Shown: in pieces, positions 8,322 to 20,500 of the stretch
Layout of the letters: every line of letters begins with the position of its first letter
Numbering within the stretch: the stretch's first letter is position 1
NCBI GenBank assembly: GCA_012271135.1
Contig: JAAXGZ010000118.1
Location: 1 to 64,000, forward strand
Direction of reading: 5' to 3'
DNA: 64,000 nucleotides
Source: Caldilineales bacterium
GTDB lineage: Bacteria; Chloroflexota; Anaerolineae; Caldilineales; Caldilineaceae
Position numbers and translations under genes: made by a program
Notes under the pieces: generated by a model
Databases searched by the model: none
Told to the model about the DNA's origin: nothing
What the model saw: the letters and a program-made list of their open reading frames with translations, nothing else

Positions 8322-8366
8322 AAGGCATCGGGAACTGGTGGGACCGTGTTCCGGTCCGCGGCGGCG

Positions 8367-8372
8367 ATTATA
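8367..8372 (-). promoter_or_regulatory. -10 box (TATAAT) for FMN reductase gene
   Basis: A perfect TATAAT lies on the minus strand, 46-51 bases upstream of the proposed CTG start at 8321. This predicts a transcript start near 8360. The transcript would include the whole conserved N-terminus of the reductase, supporting the extended gene model over the TTG at 8240. Confidence 0.5.
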
Positions 8373-8559
8373 GCCAACCGTTATCCCGACCGGCCGGGGA
8401 GCCGGTCGGTCGACACAGTTTCAGTCTCGTTGATGCGGCTGCGGTATGGGCGCCTCCTCGCGTCCAGCCTCCCGGCACAGGCCGTGGTGCGTGCCATCAG
8501 CCGCACGCCGTCGAGGGCTCCCGCCTCCGTCCGGAAGCCCACGGCCCCGGCCGGGGAAC

Positions 8560-8612
8560 CCACATTGGTATATTGGGAAATGTTTGCTGTATTTTTCTTC
8601 TATACTAATCGG
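8560..8612 (+). promoter_or_regulatory. AT-rich promoter region before methyltransferase gene
   Basis: Within a GC-rich context the stretch between 8560 and 8612 is conspicuously AT-rich and contains TATATT (8569-8574) and TATACT (8601-8606). Either could be the -10 for the methyltransferase gene. The remaining DNA between 8373 and 8559 shows no gene I can support. Confidence 0.4.
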
Positions 8613-8678
8613 GCGCCTTCGCCCCCCATGTCATCGTATGTCAGGCGCGTGAGCCGGAAATTTGGGTCAGGCAAGGTA

Positions 8679-9632
8679 ATGAGAGCGGTCGTTCAGTCAG
8701 GGCAGGCGGCGTCGAAGGTGTCCGAATCCATCCGGGTGATGGATTACGAAAACAGTGCCTACCGGACCGAGTTCTGGGAGAAGGTCGATCGCCGCTACGA
8801 GGACGTTGCGGAACGGGCGGCATTGCGCGCCCTGCTGCCTCCCCAGGGCTTCCGGCTGGTGGACATCGGCGGCGGCTTCGGGCGCCTCGGTGCGGAATAC
8901 GCCGGCTACCGGCAGGTGGTCTTCTTCGACTACAGCCGCACAATGCTGGCACAGGCTGTGGAACGCTGGGGCCACGATCCACGGTTCGTGTTTGTCAACG
9001 GCGACGTGTACCGGCCACCCTTCCGGCCCGGAGCCATGGACACGGTGGTCATGATTCGGGTCATTCACCACTTGGAGCGCGCCGAACTCGCCCTGGAGCG
9101 CATTGCCGGGATGCTGCGTCCCGGCGGTTCGACCATCCTGGAGTTTGCCAACAAGCGCAACTTGAAGGCCGTGGGACGCCACTTGTTGGGACGGCAGTCC
9201 TGGTCCCCCCATGCGCGGGAGCCCGTGGAGTTCGCGGAAATGAACTTCAACTTCCATCCGGAGTGGATTCGGGAGCGGATGCGGAGGTTGGATCTCGGCA
9301 TCGACCGTGCCATGGGCGTCTCCCACTTCCGGCTCCCGCTGCTTAAGCAACTGTTTCCCCCGCAGTGGCTGGCCGGGTTGGACTTGGTGGCGGGTTCGTT
9401 GACCGTGGGCCGCGAAGTGGCGCCCAGCGTCTTCGTGCACAGCCGTCGGCAGGGTAACCGGGCCGGAACGGGGGAATTCGGTGCTGCACCGGCCGATTGG
9501 CTCGCCTGCCCAGTCTGCAAAACCGCTTCGGCGGGTCTTGGGGTGCAGGGGGAGGATGCACTGGCGTGCCGAGCCTGCGCGGCCGAGTATCGATGCATTG
9601 ACGGCATTTGGGATTTCAAGACTGGCATTTGA
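8679..9632 (+). CDS. Class I SAM methyltransferase with C-terminal Trm112-like zinc motif
   Basis: The protein (317 residues from ATG 8679; an in-frame ATG at 8628 is possible) is a Rossmann methyltransferase. Motif I is [15 protein letters not shown], motif [15 protein letters not shown], motif [15 protein letters not shown], and post-[19 protein letters not shown]. The last 45 residues form a four-cysteine ribbon, CPVCKTAS followed by [12 protein letters not shown], like Trm112/UPF0434. That pairing is common in methyltransferases acting on quinone, glycan or tRNA substrates. The track's 728-residue version extends upstream through non-coding DNA and antisense to two genes. Substrate unknown. 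Confidence 0.82.
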   Translation: MRAVVQSGQAASKVSESIRVMDYENSAYRTEFWEKVDRRYEDVAERAALRALLPPQGFRLVDIGGGFGRLGAEYAGYRQVVFFDYSRTMLAQAVERWGHDPRFVFVNGDVYRPPFRPGAMDTVVMIRVIHHLERAELALERIAGMLRPGGSTILEFANKRNLKAVGRHLLGRQSWSPHAREPVEFAEMNFNFHPEWIRERMRRLDLGIDRAMGVSHFRLPLLKQLFPPQWLAGLDLVAGSLTVGREVAPSVFVHSRRQGNRAGTGEFGAAPADWLACPVCKTASAGLGVQGEDALACRACAAEYRCIDGIWDFKTGI

Positions 9633-9673
9633 TTCGGTTCGCAAGCAATCGCAATGGCGGAAGAGAGGTCAAC

Positions 9674-10882
<1,209 letters not shown>

Positions 10883-10967
10883 CGGCGGACGACAGGACAC
10901 TTGAGGAGAGTTGCCGGTCTCTCCGCAAAAAAACCGGCACCCTGTTCACAATCGAAGGAGGACGGCC

Positions 10968-12155
10968 GTGGCGCAAACCCCACACACCGAAGCCGTATCC
11001 GAGGCCTTTGCCCCGGGCATGAACAGCCAGTCGGTCAAGGACCACATCCTGGCCTTGGGTGCCAAGCAGGGGGTCGTGCAGTACGGCGATGTCCTCTCGG
11101 TCCTGCCCCGGGCCGAACTGGCCATGGACCTGCTGGAGGACCTGTTCGCCGCACTCATCGACAAGGGCATCGACATTGGCCAGGTCCGGGACGAGCGGCC
11201 CGAAGAAGAGGAGGAGGAACAGGATCAGGTGGCCCTCGGTCAGGACGGCGTCAACGACTCGACGACGCTCTACCTGCGCGAGATAGGACGGGTGGCGTTG
11301 CTGACCGCCAAGGAGGAGGTCCAGCTGGCCAAGCGTATGGAGAAGGCCGAGGAGGCCAAGGTGCGCCTGAACAACCCGGACGAACTTCTAAGCGAGGACG
11401 AAAAGGATGATTTGCGCTGGCTAATCCGCGACGGCGAGGATGCCCAGAACCACTTGATCACCGCCAACAGCCGCTTGGTGGTGAGCGTGGCCAAGAAGTA
11501 CACCGGCCGCGGCGTGCCCTTCCTGGATCTCATTCAGGAGGGCAACGTTGGCCTGATGCGGGCGGTGACGAAGTTCGACTACCACCGCGGCTTCAAGTTC
11601 TCGACCTATGCTACATGGTGGATCCGCCAAGCGGTCACCCGGGCCATTGCCGACCAGGGCCGCACGATCCGGGTGCCGGTTCACATGTACGAGCAGATCA
11701 ACCGCCTGACCCGGACCAACGGCTACCTGTCGCAAAAGCTGGGTCGCGAACCGACCATTGACGAATTGGCCGAAGAGTTGGAGGTGCCGCCGGGCAAGAT
11801 CGAGCACATCATGCGGGTGAGTCAGCGGCCGTTGAGCCTCGACAAGCCGGTGGGCGAGGAAGAGGACAGCGTGCTGGGGGACTTCATTCCCGACGAGGAT
11901 GCCGACAGCCCGCAGGATTCGGCCAACCAGACCCTGCTGGGCGAGAAGATTCAGGATGTCTTCACCAGCCTGACCCCCCGCGAGACCCGCATCTTGGAGC
12001 TGCGCTTTGGCCTGGTCGATGGGCACAGCTACACGCTGGAGGAAGTCGGCAAGAAGTTTGGGGTGACCCGGGAGCGGATCCGCCAGATTGAGGCGGGTGC
12101 CCTGAATCGCTTGCGGCATCCGAGCCGCAAGCGGAAATTGAAGGGATTTCTCTAG
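10968..12155 (+). CDS. rpoD: RNA polymerase sigma-70 family factor (RpoD-like), copy 2
   Basis: A 395-residue tandem paralog of the preceding sigma factor. The start is GTG 10968 (AQTPHTEAV), 6 bases after a strong GAAGGAGG; the track's upstream start is unsupported. It has the same order of domains: region 1.1-like [25 protein letters not shown], acidic linker, region 1.2 [22 protein letters not shown], region 2 [15 protein letters not shown] with the identical [14 protein letters not shown], and region 4.2 [21 protein letters not shown]. Regions 2.4 and 4.2 are so alike that both should read the same -10/-35 class. Which copy is the essential one cannot be told from sequence. Confidence 0.92.
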   Translation: MAQTPHTEAVSEAFAPGMNSQSVKDHILALGAKQGVVQYGDVLSVLPRAELAMDLLEDLFAALIDKGIDIGQVRDERPEEEEEEQDQVALGQDGVNDSTTLYLREIGRVALLTAKEEVQLAKRMEKAEEAKVRLNNPDELLSEDEKDDLRWLIRDGEDAQNHLITANSRLVVSVAKKYTGRGVPFLDLIQEGNVGLMRAVTKFDYHRGFKFSTYATWWIRQAVTRAIADQGRTIRVPVHMYEQINRLTRTNGYLSQKLGREPTIDELAEELEVPPGKIEHIMRVSQRPLSLDKPVGEEEDSVLGDFIPDEDADSPQDSANQTLLGEKIQDVFTSLTPRETRILELRFGLVDGHSYTLEEVGKKFGVTRERIRQIEAGALNRLRHPSRKRKLKGFL

Positions 12156-12164
12156 TTGTGACGG

Positions 12165-12183
12165 AGGCCGATTCACGATCGGC
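12165..12183. terminator. Hairpin between convergent sigma and gyrB genes
   Basis: GGCCGAT-TCACG-ATCGGCC is a perfect 7-bp stem with a 5-nt loop in the 82-bp gap between the sigma factor stop and the gyrB stop. No clear T-tract follows on either strand, so it is at best a weak or bidirectional terminator. Confidence 0.4.
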
Positions 12184-12237
12184 CCCCATCGGTTGGCAGT
12201 GCATGCCGGGAGACGGCAGTCCCCCGGTGGCGGTTCG

Positions 12238-14558
<2,321 letters not shown>

Positions 14559-14620
14559 GAACCTCTGGGGGCATTGGCTCTCCTCTTCAGCATCAAGTTC
14601 CACAAGGATCAACAGGCGGC

Positions 14621-15736
14621 TTATTCAAGCTCCATGGACTTGAACCAAGCCATGATGTTCACTCCGTCCAACATCAGGCAGCGGGAACGGTAGAAGACCA
14701 GAAAGGCCAGGGCCGTGCCGGTGCCGACGTAGGCAAAGGACATGGACGATAGAAGCAGTATGACCGGGTTAAAGCCGGTATTGATGGACATATTGATTGA
14801 ACCAAGCGCCTCCTCGATCCCGAACAGGATGAACCCGGACAGGAGCAGAAACGCGAGCGTACTGACCACATTGTTGCGAATTAGGGCGACGCTTTGCCGG
14901 GCTGCCGCGATCACCTTCAGCCTGTCCAACAGAATGCCGGGAATGATGTAGGTCTGGAGGAACAGGAAGACCGGCAGGGCCATGAGCAGGAACAGCATGT
15001 ACAGACCCATCAGGGGAAATACGGCTCCTGGCATAACCAGGGCGAGGGCCGCCATAAGCAGGCTGACCACAAAGGAGAGCACCGTCACCAGCACCACCAA
15101 CAGAACCAGATAGAGGCCTGTTTGACGGGCGCGAAACCAGAAGGCTTCCCAAGGGTCCGGTTCCACCGCCTCATCCGTGTTTGAGGCGTCCCGTTCCGTC
15201 CATGCGCGCAGGGCTGCGTTCACCGTGCGCGCCAGTTGCCACTGGTACAGTGTGCCCATGACCACTCCGGCGGCCGAAAAGGCGGCCAGTACCAACAGGA
15301 CGTCGGCCACCGAGGAAAGGTGGGGGCTCCAGTCGGTCAACAGCCGCTCCAGGGGCAGGGTCATCACCAGGCCGGGCACGCGCAGGAACGTGCGGTTGAC
15401 CAATAGTTGCCCCAGGGGGAGGGTGGAGGCGTTCAGGCTTTCGAGCAGCGCCTCGGGCGCAAAGGAGGACGGGGTATCGGCGGTCAGACCCGCGTCGGCG
15501 GCCTGCCCCAACGCCGCGTCCTGGGCCTCCGCAAAAATGGCTTGCAGATCGGCAAACAGCAAAGAGATGTCCGCCGGTGGCCAATACAGGGCCGCCAGAC
15601 TCAGGAACACAGGGATAATTAGGAGGTCCAGGCGAAGACCGAGGATTCTGAATCCAAGGGCCAGACTGTTGATCAATGCCGTCTCCCAAATACCCGTCCA
15701 ACTGGAAGCCCATGCACGCGAGTTTGTTAACTTAAT
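14621..15736 (-). CDS. Polytopic membrane protein of unknown function
   Basis: The product has about six hydrophobic segments, for example LLIIPVFLSLAALYW, VADVLLVLAAFSAAGVVMGTLY, GLYLVLLVVLVTVLSFVVSLLM and LMGLYMLFLLMALPVFLFL, with a large loop after the first segment. I recognise no family. The track starts at TTG 15676, but the reading frame continues upstream to an ATT at 15736. That ATT lies 7 bases after AGAGGAG, and the added residues KLTNSRAWASSWTGIWETA read like a normal amphipathic lead into the first TM. A TGCTATGAT extended -10 (near 15755-15763) lies just upstream. I therefore give the longer 371-residue model, with the start uncertain. Confidence 0.65.
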   Translation of the reverse strand: MKLTNSRAWASSWTGIWETALINSLALGFRILGLRLDLLIIPVFLSLAALYWPPADISLLFADLQAIFAEAQDAALGQAADAGLTADTPSSFAPEALLESLNASTLPLGQLLVNRTFLRVPGLVMTLPLERLLTDWSPHLSSVADVLLVLAAFSAAGVVMGTLYQWQLARTVNAALRAWTERDASNTDEAVEPDPWEAFWFRARQTGLYLVLLVVLVTVLSFVVSLLMAALALVMPGAVFPLMGLYMLFLLMALPVFLFLQTYIIPGILLDRLKVIAAARQSVALIRNNVVSTLAFLLLSGFILFGIEEALGSINMSINTGFNPVILLLSSMSFAYVGTGTALAFLVFYRSRCLMLDGVNIMAWFKSMELE

Positions 15737-16163
15737 GCGCGCGCTCCTCTACACATCATAGCATAGGACTGGTCCGGTATCGGGTTTTTGACTGCGGGGC
15801 GCACGGCTCCTGAAAATAAAACGGAACTAACAGAGCAAGTTTGAAGATTGATTGGGACAATTCAGCAAGGTCTTCGCCAGTCCCGCGGGCCGACAATCGC
15901 GGCGGAAACCAGTCTGTGCTAAACGTGTATCCGAAATCATGTTCGTAAATAAATCTACTGTGGGGCTTGGAACATCCGGAAACCCCTCCAAATGCGGCCT
16001 GGCGACGCGCCGGGAGCTCGCGGCCGGGGTTTTCCGGGAGCTCCGGGCGGTCCGAGCGACGGGTCGGCGCGGGCTTGTGTGTCACAGGTATCGGTTTAAA
16101 ATTGCGCAAGTTGGATTTTGATCCACCCAGTTCGGTCAGCCGCATCCTGTGGAGGCGCGAACC
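15737..16163. other. Intergenic region, no supported gene
   Basis: This 427-bp gap separates divergent genes (membrane protein, minus; murA, plus). It holds the TGCTATGAT-like promoter of the membrane-protein gene at its left end and GTGGAGG before the murA ATG at its right end. Track ORFs here (such as 15852-16121) show no protein-like composition or recognisable motif. It is slightly AT-richer than its neighbours in 15760-15970. Confidence 0.5.
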
Positions 16164-17474
16164 ATGGCGCGACTGTTGATTGAGGGAGGCCATCCCATTG
16201 CCGGCACCGTGCGGCCGGCCGGGAACAAAAACGCGGCGATGCCGATGATCTGTGCCGCCCTGCTGACCGACCAGCCGGTCGTCCTTCACAATGTGCCGCG
16301 CATCGGGGATGTCGACAACCTGCTGCTGATCCTGCAGGGGCTGGGCGTCGATGTTGCCTGGCAGGGACCGAACACGCTGCACCTGCACGCCCGGACGCTG
16401 GCGTTTGCCGAGCCGGACCCCGCCCTGTTCCGCCAGTTGCGAGGATCACTGACCCTGATGGGGCCGATGCTGGGAAGGACCGGTGCCTTTCGGGTGGCCG
16501 GCAGCGCCGGCGGGGACGATATCGGACGCCGCCGCATCGACACGCATCTGCAGATCTTCAGTGCCCTGGGGGTGGAACTCCTTGGCGGGGGGGATACCTT
16601 CGCGCTTCAGATCGACGGCGATCTGCAAGGTGCCGATGTGCTTCTGGACGAAGCTTCGGTGACGGCCACCGAGAACGGCGTGATGGCGGCGGCCCTGGCG
16701 CAGGGCACCACGGTGTTTCACAACGCGGCCTGTGAACCGCATGTGTCCGACCTGTGCCGCCTGTTGGTCGCGATGGGCTGCACCATCGACGGTATCGGTA
16801 CCAACCGGCTGATCATCGAGGGCCAATCGGCCCTGAGCGGTGCGGAATTCACCGTGGGACCGGACTTCATGGAAATCGGAACCTGGATTGGGCTGGGTGC
16901 CGTGACCCGCGGCGAACTGCGCATCGAGGGCGTGGTGGCCGAGGATCTGCGCATGATGCAGATGGTCTTCCGCGAACGGCTCGGCGTGGAAATGGCGTTG
17001 TGGCCGGGTGGCGCGGGTGAACGGGATACCCTAGTCGTCGCGGCGGAACAGGCACTCGAGGTTGCACCTGAATTCGGAGGCGGAATTCCCCGCATTGCCA
17101 GTGCGCCCTGGCCCGGCTTTCCCACGGATGTGCTCAGCATTGCGCTGGTGGTGGCTACGCAGAGTGCGGGTACGATCCTGTTCCACGAGAAGATGTTCGA
17201 AAGCCGGCTCTACTTCGTCGATCGCCTGATCGCAATGGGTGCCCGGATCATCTTCTGCGATCCCCACCGCGTGGTGGTCTCGGGGCCGTCGCTGCTGTAC
17301 GGCCAACGGGTCAGCACGCCGGACATCCGGGCTGGCATGGCGTTGATCCTGGCGGCTCTGTGTGCCGACGGTGTGACGGAGATTGGCAACGTGACGGAGA
17401 TTGACAGGGGCTACAGCGACATTGGCAACCGCCTGGTCCGGCTGGGTGCCCGCCTGGAACGGATTCCCGACTGA
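16164..17474 (+). CDS. murA: UDP-N-acetylglucosamine 1-carboxyvinyltransferase (MurA), Cys-to-Asp variant
   Basis: This 436-residue EPSP-synthase-fold enzyme transfers enolpyruvate from PEP to UDP-GlcNAc, the first committed step of peptidoglycan synthesis. [11 protein letters not shown] (substrate-binding KN), [18 protein letters not shown] (catalytic Asp) and [13 protein letters not shown] (PEP-binding Arg) are all present. The active-site loop, normally P-G-G-C-A-I-G, reads [15 protein letters not shown], so the nucleophilic Cys is Asp at residue 118. In characterised MurA enzymes this Cys-to-Asp change retains activity and gives fosfomycin insensitivity. I use ATG 16164, with GGAGG in front, instead of GTG 16149. 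Confidence 0.93.
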   Translation: MARLLIEGGHPIAGTVRPAGNKNAAMPMICAALLTDQPVVLHNVPRIGDVDNLLLILQGLGVDVAWQGPNTLHLHARTLAFAEPDPALFRQLRGSLTLMGPMLGRTGAFRVAGSAGGDDIGRRRIDTHLQIFSALGVELLGGGDTFALQIDGDLQGADVLLDEASVTATENGVMAAALAQGTTVFHNAACEPHVSDLCRLLVAMGCTIDGIGTNRLIIEGQSALSGAEFTVGPDFMEIGTWIGLGAVTRGELRIEGVVAEDLRMMQMVFRERLGVEMALWPGGAGERDTLVVAAEQALEVAPEFGGGIPRIASAPWPGFPTDVLSIALVVATQSAGTILFHEKMFESRLYFVDRLIAMGARIIFCDPHRVVVSGPSLLYGQRVSTPDIRAGMALILAALCADGVTEIGNVTEIDRGYSDIGNRLVRLGARLERIPD

Positions 17475-17546
17475 GTTCCGGTTGCCCGGATTCTCGGCGA
17501 CATTCTGCGCGATACTGTAGAAGGTAAAGACAGCAATCGACTTGCT

Positions 17547-18818
17547 ATGACCGACAGGGTTCAGCGGAATATGCGGGACGACCGGGAACGGGTCGTCGTG
17601 ACCGGCATCGGCATGGTGTCCGCACTGGGCCTGGATTCCGACACCAGTTGGCAGCGAATGGTGGCGGGATGTTCCGGCACCCGCCTCATTGAGGTGCGGG
17701 AAGTCAAGGGCCTTGAGCGCGCCAGCGCGGCCGTTGTGGATTGGCAGCCCGGAGACCACATGGATCGCCGGGACGCGCGCAAGACCTCCCGCGCAACCCA
17801 GTTTGCATGGAAGGCGGCCCAGGAAGCCCTGGGCCAGGCCGACCTGGATCCGGAGGACGTGGAGGCGGGTCGCCTGGGGATCGAAATCGGTGACGCCTTC
17901 GGCGGGTGGGATCTGATTGAGGATCAGACGCGCGTCCTCTACAGCAAGGGCTTTCGACGTATCAATCCGGTCCTGTCGCTGGCGGCCCTGATCAGCGGCA
18001 CGCCAACCTTTATCGGCATGCGGCTGGGCGTGACCGGTATCGCCAACAGTCCGGTGGCGGCCTGCGCCACCGGGGTCGGCGCCGTGGGCGAGGCTGCCCG
18101 ACGCATTCTGTACGGCGAAGCCGATGTCATGCTGGCCGGCGGCAGTGACGGCTATGTCACCCCGATGACCGTGAGCATGTTCGGTCGACTGGGTGCCATG
18201 TCGTTCGAGGTGGACAATCCGGCTGCTGCCTGCGCCCCCTTTGCCGGCAACCGCACCGGCATGGTCATCGGGGAGGGGGCCGGCGTTCTGGTGCTGGAGG
18301 GCTTCGCTCATGCCCGTGCCCGCGGGGCCCGCATCCTGGCCGAGTTCGGCGGCTACAGCCTGAGGCTGGATCCGAGCGATTTTGCCAACCCGGATCCCGA
18401 AGGCCGCGTGCCGGGCCGGGTCATGTCCGATGCCATTGCCGACAGCGGATTGCACCCGGCGAACATCGACTGGGTTGTGGCCCACGGCACGGCCACCAAG
18501 GCCAATGACGTGATGGAGACCCGCGCCATTCACTGCGCCCTGGGCGAACACGCCCGGAATTGCCCCGTCACCGGGCTCAAGGGCATGCTCGGCCACGCCA
18601 TGGGCGGAGCGGGGGCGCACGGCATCGTGGCCGCCGTGAAGGCCATGCACGACGGCCGCATCCCCCCTACCATCAACTATCGGGAACCCGACCCGAAGTG
18701 CGATCTGGACTACGTGCCCAACAAGGCGCGGCCCCATGCCGTGGATGCCGCCCTGGTCAACGGGTTCGGCATGGGAGGCCAATCGGCCTCGCTGGTCCTG
18801 CTCCGGCACGATGACTGA
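17547..18818 (+). CDS. fabF: Beta-ketoacyl-ACP synthase II (FabF-like)
   Basis: The 423-residue protein is a KAS I/II-type thiolase-fold enzyme that condenses acyl and malonyl-ACP. The Cys-His-His triad is intact: Cys in SPVAACATGVGAVGEA, first His in VVAHGTATKANDVME, second His in LKGMLGHAMGGAGAHG. The N-terminal VVVTGIGMVSALG and C-terminal NGFGMGGQSASLVL strands fit. There is no acpP, fabD or fabG nearby, so this copy is not in a standard fatty-acid operon and may act in a specialised acyl chain pathway. It begins at ATG 17547. Confidence 0.9.
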   Translation: MTDRVQRNMRDDRERVVVTGIGMVSALGLDSDTSWQRMVAGCSGTRLIEVREVKGLERASAAVVDWQPGDHMDRRDARKTSRATQFAWKAAQEALGQADLDPEDVEAGRLGIEIGDAFGGWDLIEDQTRVLYSKGFRRINPVLSLAALISGTPTFIGMRLGVTGIANSPVAACATGVGAVGEAARRILYGEADVMLAGGSDGYVTPMTVSMFGRLGAMSFEVDNPAAACAPFAGNRTGMVIGEGAGVLVLEGFAHARARGARILAEFGGYSLRLDPSDFANPDPEGRVPGRVMSDAIADSGLHPANIDWVVAHGTATKANDVMETRAIHCALGEHARNCPVTGLKGMLGHAMGGAGAHGIVAAVKAMHDGRIPPTINYREPDPKCDLDYVPNKARPHAVDAALVNGFGMGGQSASLVLLRHDD

Positions 18819-18842
18819 ACCAGGCAACTACGGAAGGCTGAC

Positions 18843-19475
18843 ATGAGGCTCGAGAACCCCTTTCGCCGCGTCCAGCGGCTGCGCCGGGTCACCAACGTCC
18901 CGGAGGAGCAGGCCAACGCGCGGACCCCGCCCGGCCAGTTCCTCACCAGCAAGTTTCCGGTCCTGACCTATGGCCCGACTCCCACGATCACGGACCTGGA
19001 CGGATTCAGGCTGAATGTGTTCGGCGAGGTTGCGGAACCCAGGGAGTTCACCTGGAGCGAACTGATGGCCCTGCCCGCCGACACTCAAACCGTGGATATC
19101 CACTGCGTGACCCGTTGGAGCAAGCTGGACACCACTTGGACGGGCATCCCCTGGCGGCGCTTCCTGGCGCAGATCGCGCCCGCGCCCGCGGCCACTCATG
19201 TCATGGCGCACTGCGTGGGCGGCTACACGACCAACATTAGCCTGGAGATCCTTGACGACGACGACACCATGCTGGCCTACCTCTACGACGGCAAGCCCCT
19301 GGAGCGTGAACACGGATACCCCATGCGCCTGCTCGTGCCGAAGTACTACTTCTGGAAGAGCGCCAAGTGGCTGACAGGCCTGGAGTTCATGAACGGGGAC
19401 CGTCCGGGCTTCTGGGAACAGCACGGGTACCACATGCGCGGCGAGCCGTTTGCCGAGGAACGCTTCGGCTACTAA
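18843..19475 (+). CDS. Molybdopterin-dependent oxidoreductase, sulfite-oxidase fold (YuiH/MsrP-like)
   Basis: This 210-residue single-domain protein has the sulfite-oxidase molybdopterin-binding fold. The Mo-ligand Cys is in [21 protein letters not shown], followed by the [20 protein letters not shown] and [26 protein letters not shown] strands typical of stand-alone YuiH-like proteins. It lacks the C-terminal dimerisation domain of full sulfite oxidases and has no obvious signal peptide or heme domain. The electron acceptor and substrate are unknown. It follows the KAS gene by 24 bp and precedes rfbA by 36 bp, so it may share transcription. Confidence 0.85.
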   Translation: MRLENPFRRVQRLRRVTNVPEEQANARTPPGQFLTSKFPVLTYGPTPTITDLDGFRLNVFGEVAEPREFTWSELMALPADTQTVDIHCVTRWSKLDTTWTGIPWRRFLAQIAPAPAATHVMAHCVGGYTTNISLEILDDDDTMLAYLYDGKPLEREHGYPMRLLVPKYYFWKSAKWLTGLEFMNGDRPGFWEQHGYHMRGEPFAEERFGY

Positions 19476-19511
19476 CACGCGCCCGAAGCCGGCCGGCACT
19501 CGGCAATCGAC

Positions 19512-20414
19512 ATGAAGGGAATCCTGATGGCGGGCGGGTACGGCACCCGTCTGCATCCCATCACGCTGGCGACCAGCAAACAGCTGCTGCCCGTCTACGA
19601 CAAGCCGTTGATCTACTACCCGCTGTCCATGCTGATGCTGGCAGGGCTGCGCGAGATCGCGGTGGTCTGCACGCCCCTCAGCCAACCGCAGTTCGAGGCG
19701 GTTCTGGGCGATGGCCGCAAGTGGGGTCTCGAAATCGTTTACGTGGCCCAGGCGGAGCCGAGGGGTGTGGCGGAGGCCTTCCTGCTGTGCGCCGATTACA
19801 TCGCCGGCGACAGTGTGTGCCTCATTTTGGGCGACAACTTCTTCTACGGCCACGGCCTGCCGGAAGTCCTGCAGGAGGCTGCATCCCTGAAAGAGGGCGC
19901 CCAGGTCTTTGCCTACCCCGTGGCCAATCCCAGCGAGTTCGGCGTGGTCGAGTTCGATGGCACGGGACGGGTCTTGTCGCTGGAGGAAAAGCCATCACGG
20001 CCCCGTTCCCACCACGCCGTGACCGGCATCTACTTCTACGACGGCCAGGTGTGCGCCATCGCCCGGGAGCTGAAGCCGTCCGGCCGCGGCGAATTGGAGA
20101 TCACGGATGTCAACCGAACCTATCTTGAACGGGACGAACTGAGGGTCACGGAGTTGGGGCGCGGCGTTGCTTGGCTGGATACGGGCACCCACGACTCCCT
20201 GCTGGAGGCGTCCCGCCTCGTGCAGATGCTGCAGCAACGGCAGGGGCTCATGGTGTCGGCACCGGAGGAAATCGCATGGCGGCGCGGTTTCATCTCGCTC
20301 GCGCAGATGAAGGATCTGGGACAGCGGATGGCCGGCAACGCCTATGGGCAGTACCTTGTGACACTGGCGGAACAGGTTGCCCGCAACCAGCCGTCCGCGC
20401 CGGCGGATGCCTGA
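19512..20414 (+). CDS. rfbA: Glucose-1-phosphate thymidylyltransferase (RmlA/RfbA)
   Basis: The 300-residue nucleotidyltransferase makes dTDP-glucose from dTTP and glucose-1-phosphate, the first step toward dTDP-rhamnose. It has the signature MKGILMAGGYGTRLHPITLATSKQLLPVYDKPLIYYPLS (seen here as separate short motifs GGYGTRLHP and KQLLPVYDKPLIYYP), then LGDNFFYGHGLPEVL and VEFDGTGRVLSLEEKP, and GRGELEITDVNRTYL. Length matches the short RmlA form. No rmlB, C or D lies in the window, so the rest of the pathway must be elsewhere. Confidence 0.93.
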   Translation: MKGILMAGGYGTRLHPITLATSKQLLPVYDKPLIYYPLSMLMLAGLREIAVVCTPLSQPQFEAVLGDGRKWGLEIVYVAQAEPRGVAEAFLLCADYIAGDSVCLILGDNFFYGHGLPEVLQEAASLKEGAQVFAYPVANPSEFGVVEFDGTGRVLSLEEKPSRPRSHHAVTGIYFYDGQVCAIARELKPSGRGELEITDVNRTYLERDELRVTELGRGVAWLDTGTHDSLLEASRLVQMLQQRQGLMVSAPEEIAWRRGFISLAQMKDLGQRMAGNAYGQYLVTLAEQVARNQPSAPADA

Positions 20415-20435
20415 AAAAAGAGGCTCGAATCCGGG

Positions 20436-20441
20436 TATAAT
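20436..20441 (+). promoter_or_regulatory. -10 box (TATAAT) for the sulfate adenylyltransferase gene
   Basis: A consensus TATAAT lies in the 86-bp gap between rfbA and the ATP sulfurylase/APS kinase gene, 60-65 bp before the preferred ATG at 20501. CTGAAA at 20411-20416 is a possible but poorly spaced -35. A transcript start near 20449 would allow either the ATG at 20465 or that at 20501. Confidence 0.5.
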
Positions 20442-20500
20442 CTTCGGCCTGCCCTTGGTTGGGCATGACCCGAAAACACCCATTCGAGAGACTTGAACCC

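Noticed and set aside
7446-9632. 728-residue plus-strand ORF
   Set aside because: Only its C-terminal 317 residues are a methyltransferase; the rest is antisense to PH-like and FMN reductase genes.
17031-18827. 598-residue minus-strand ORF
   Set aside because: Shadow of murA 3' end and the KAS gene in GC-rich DNA.
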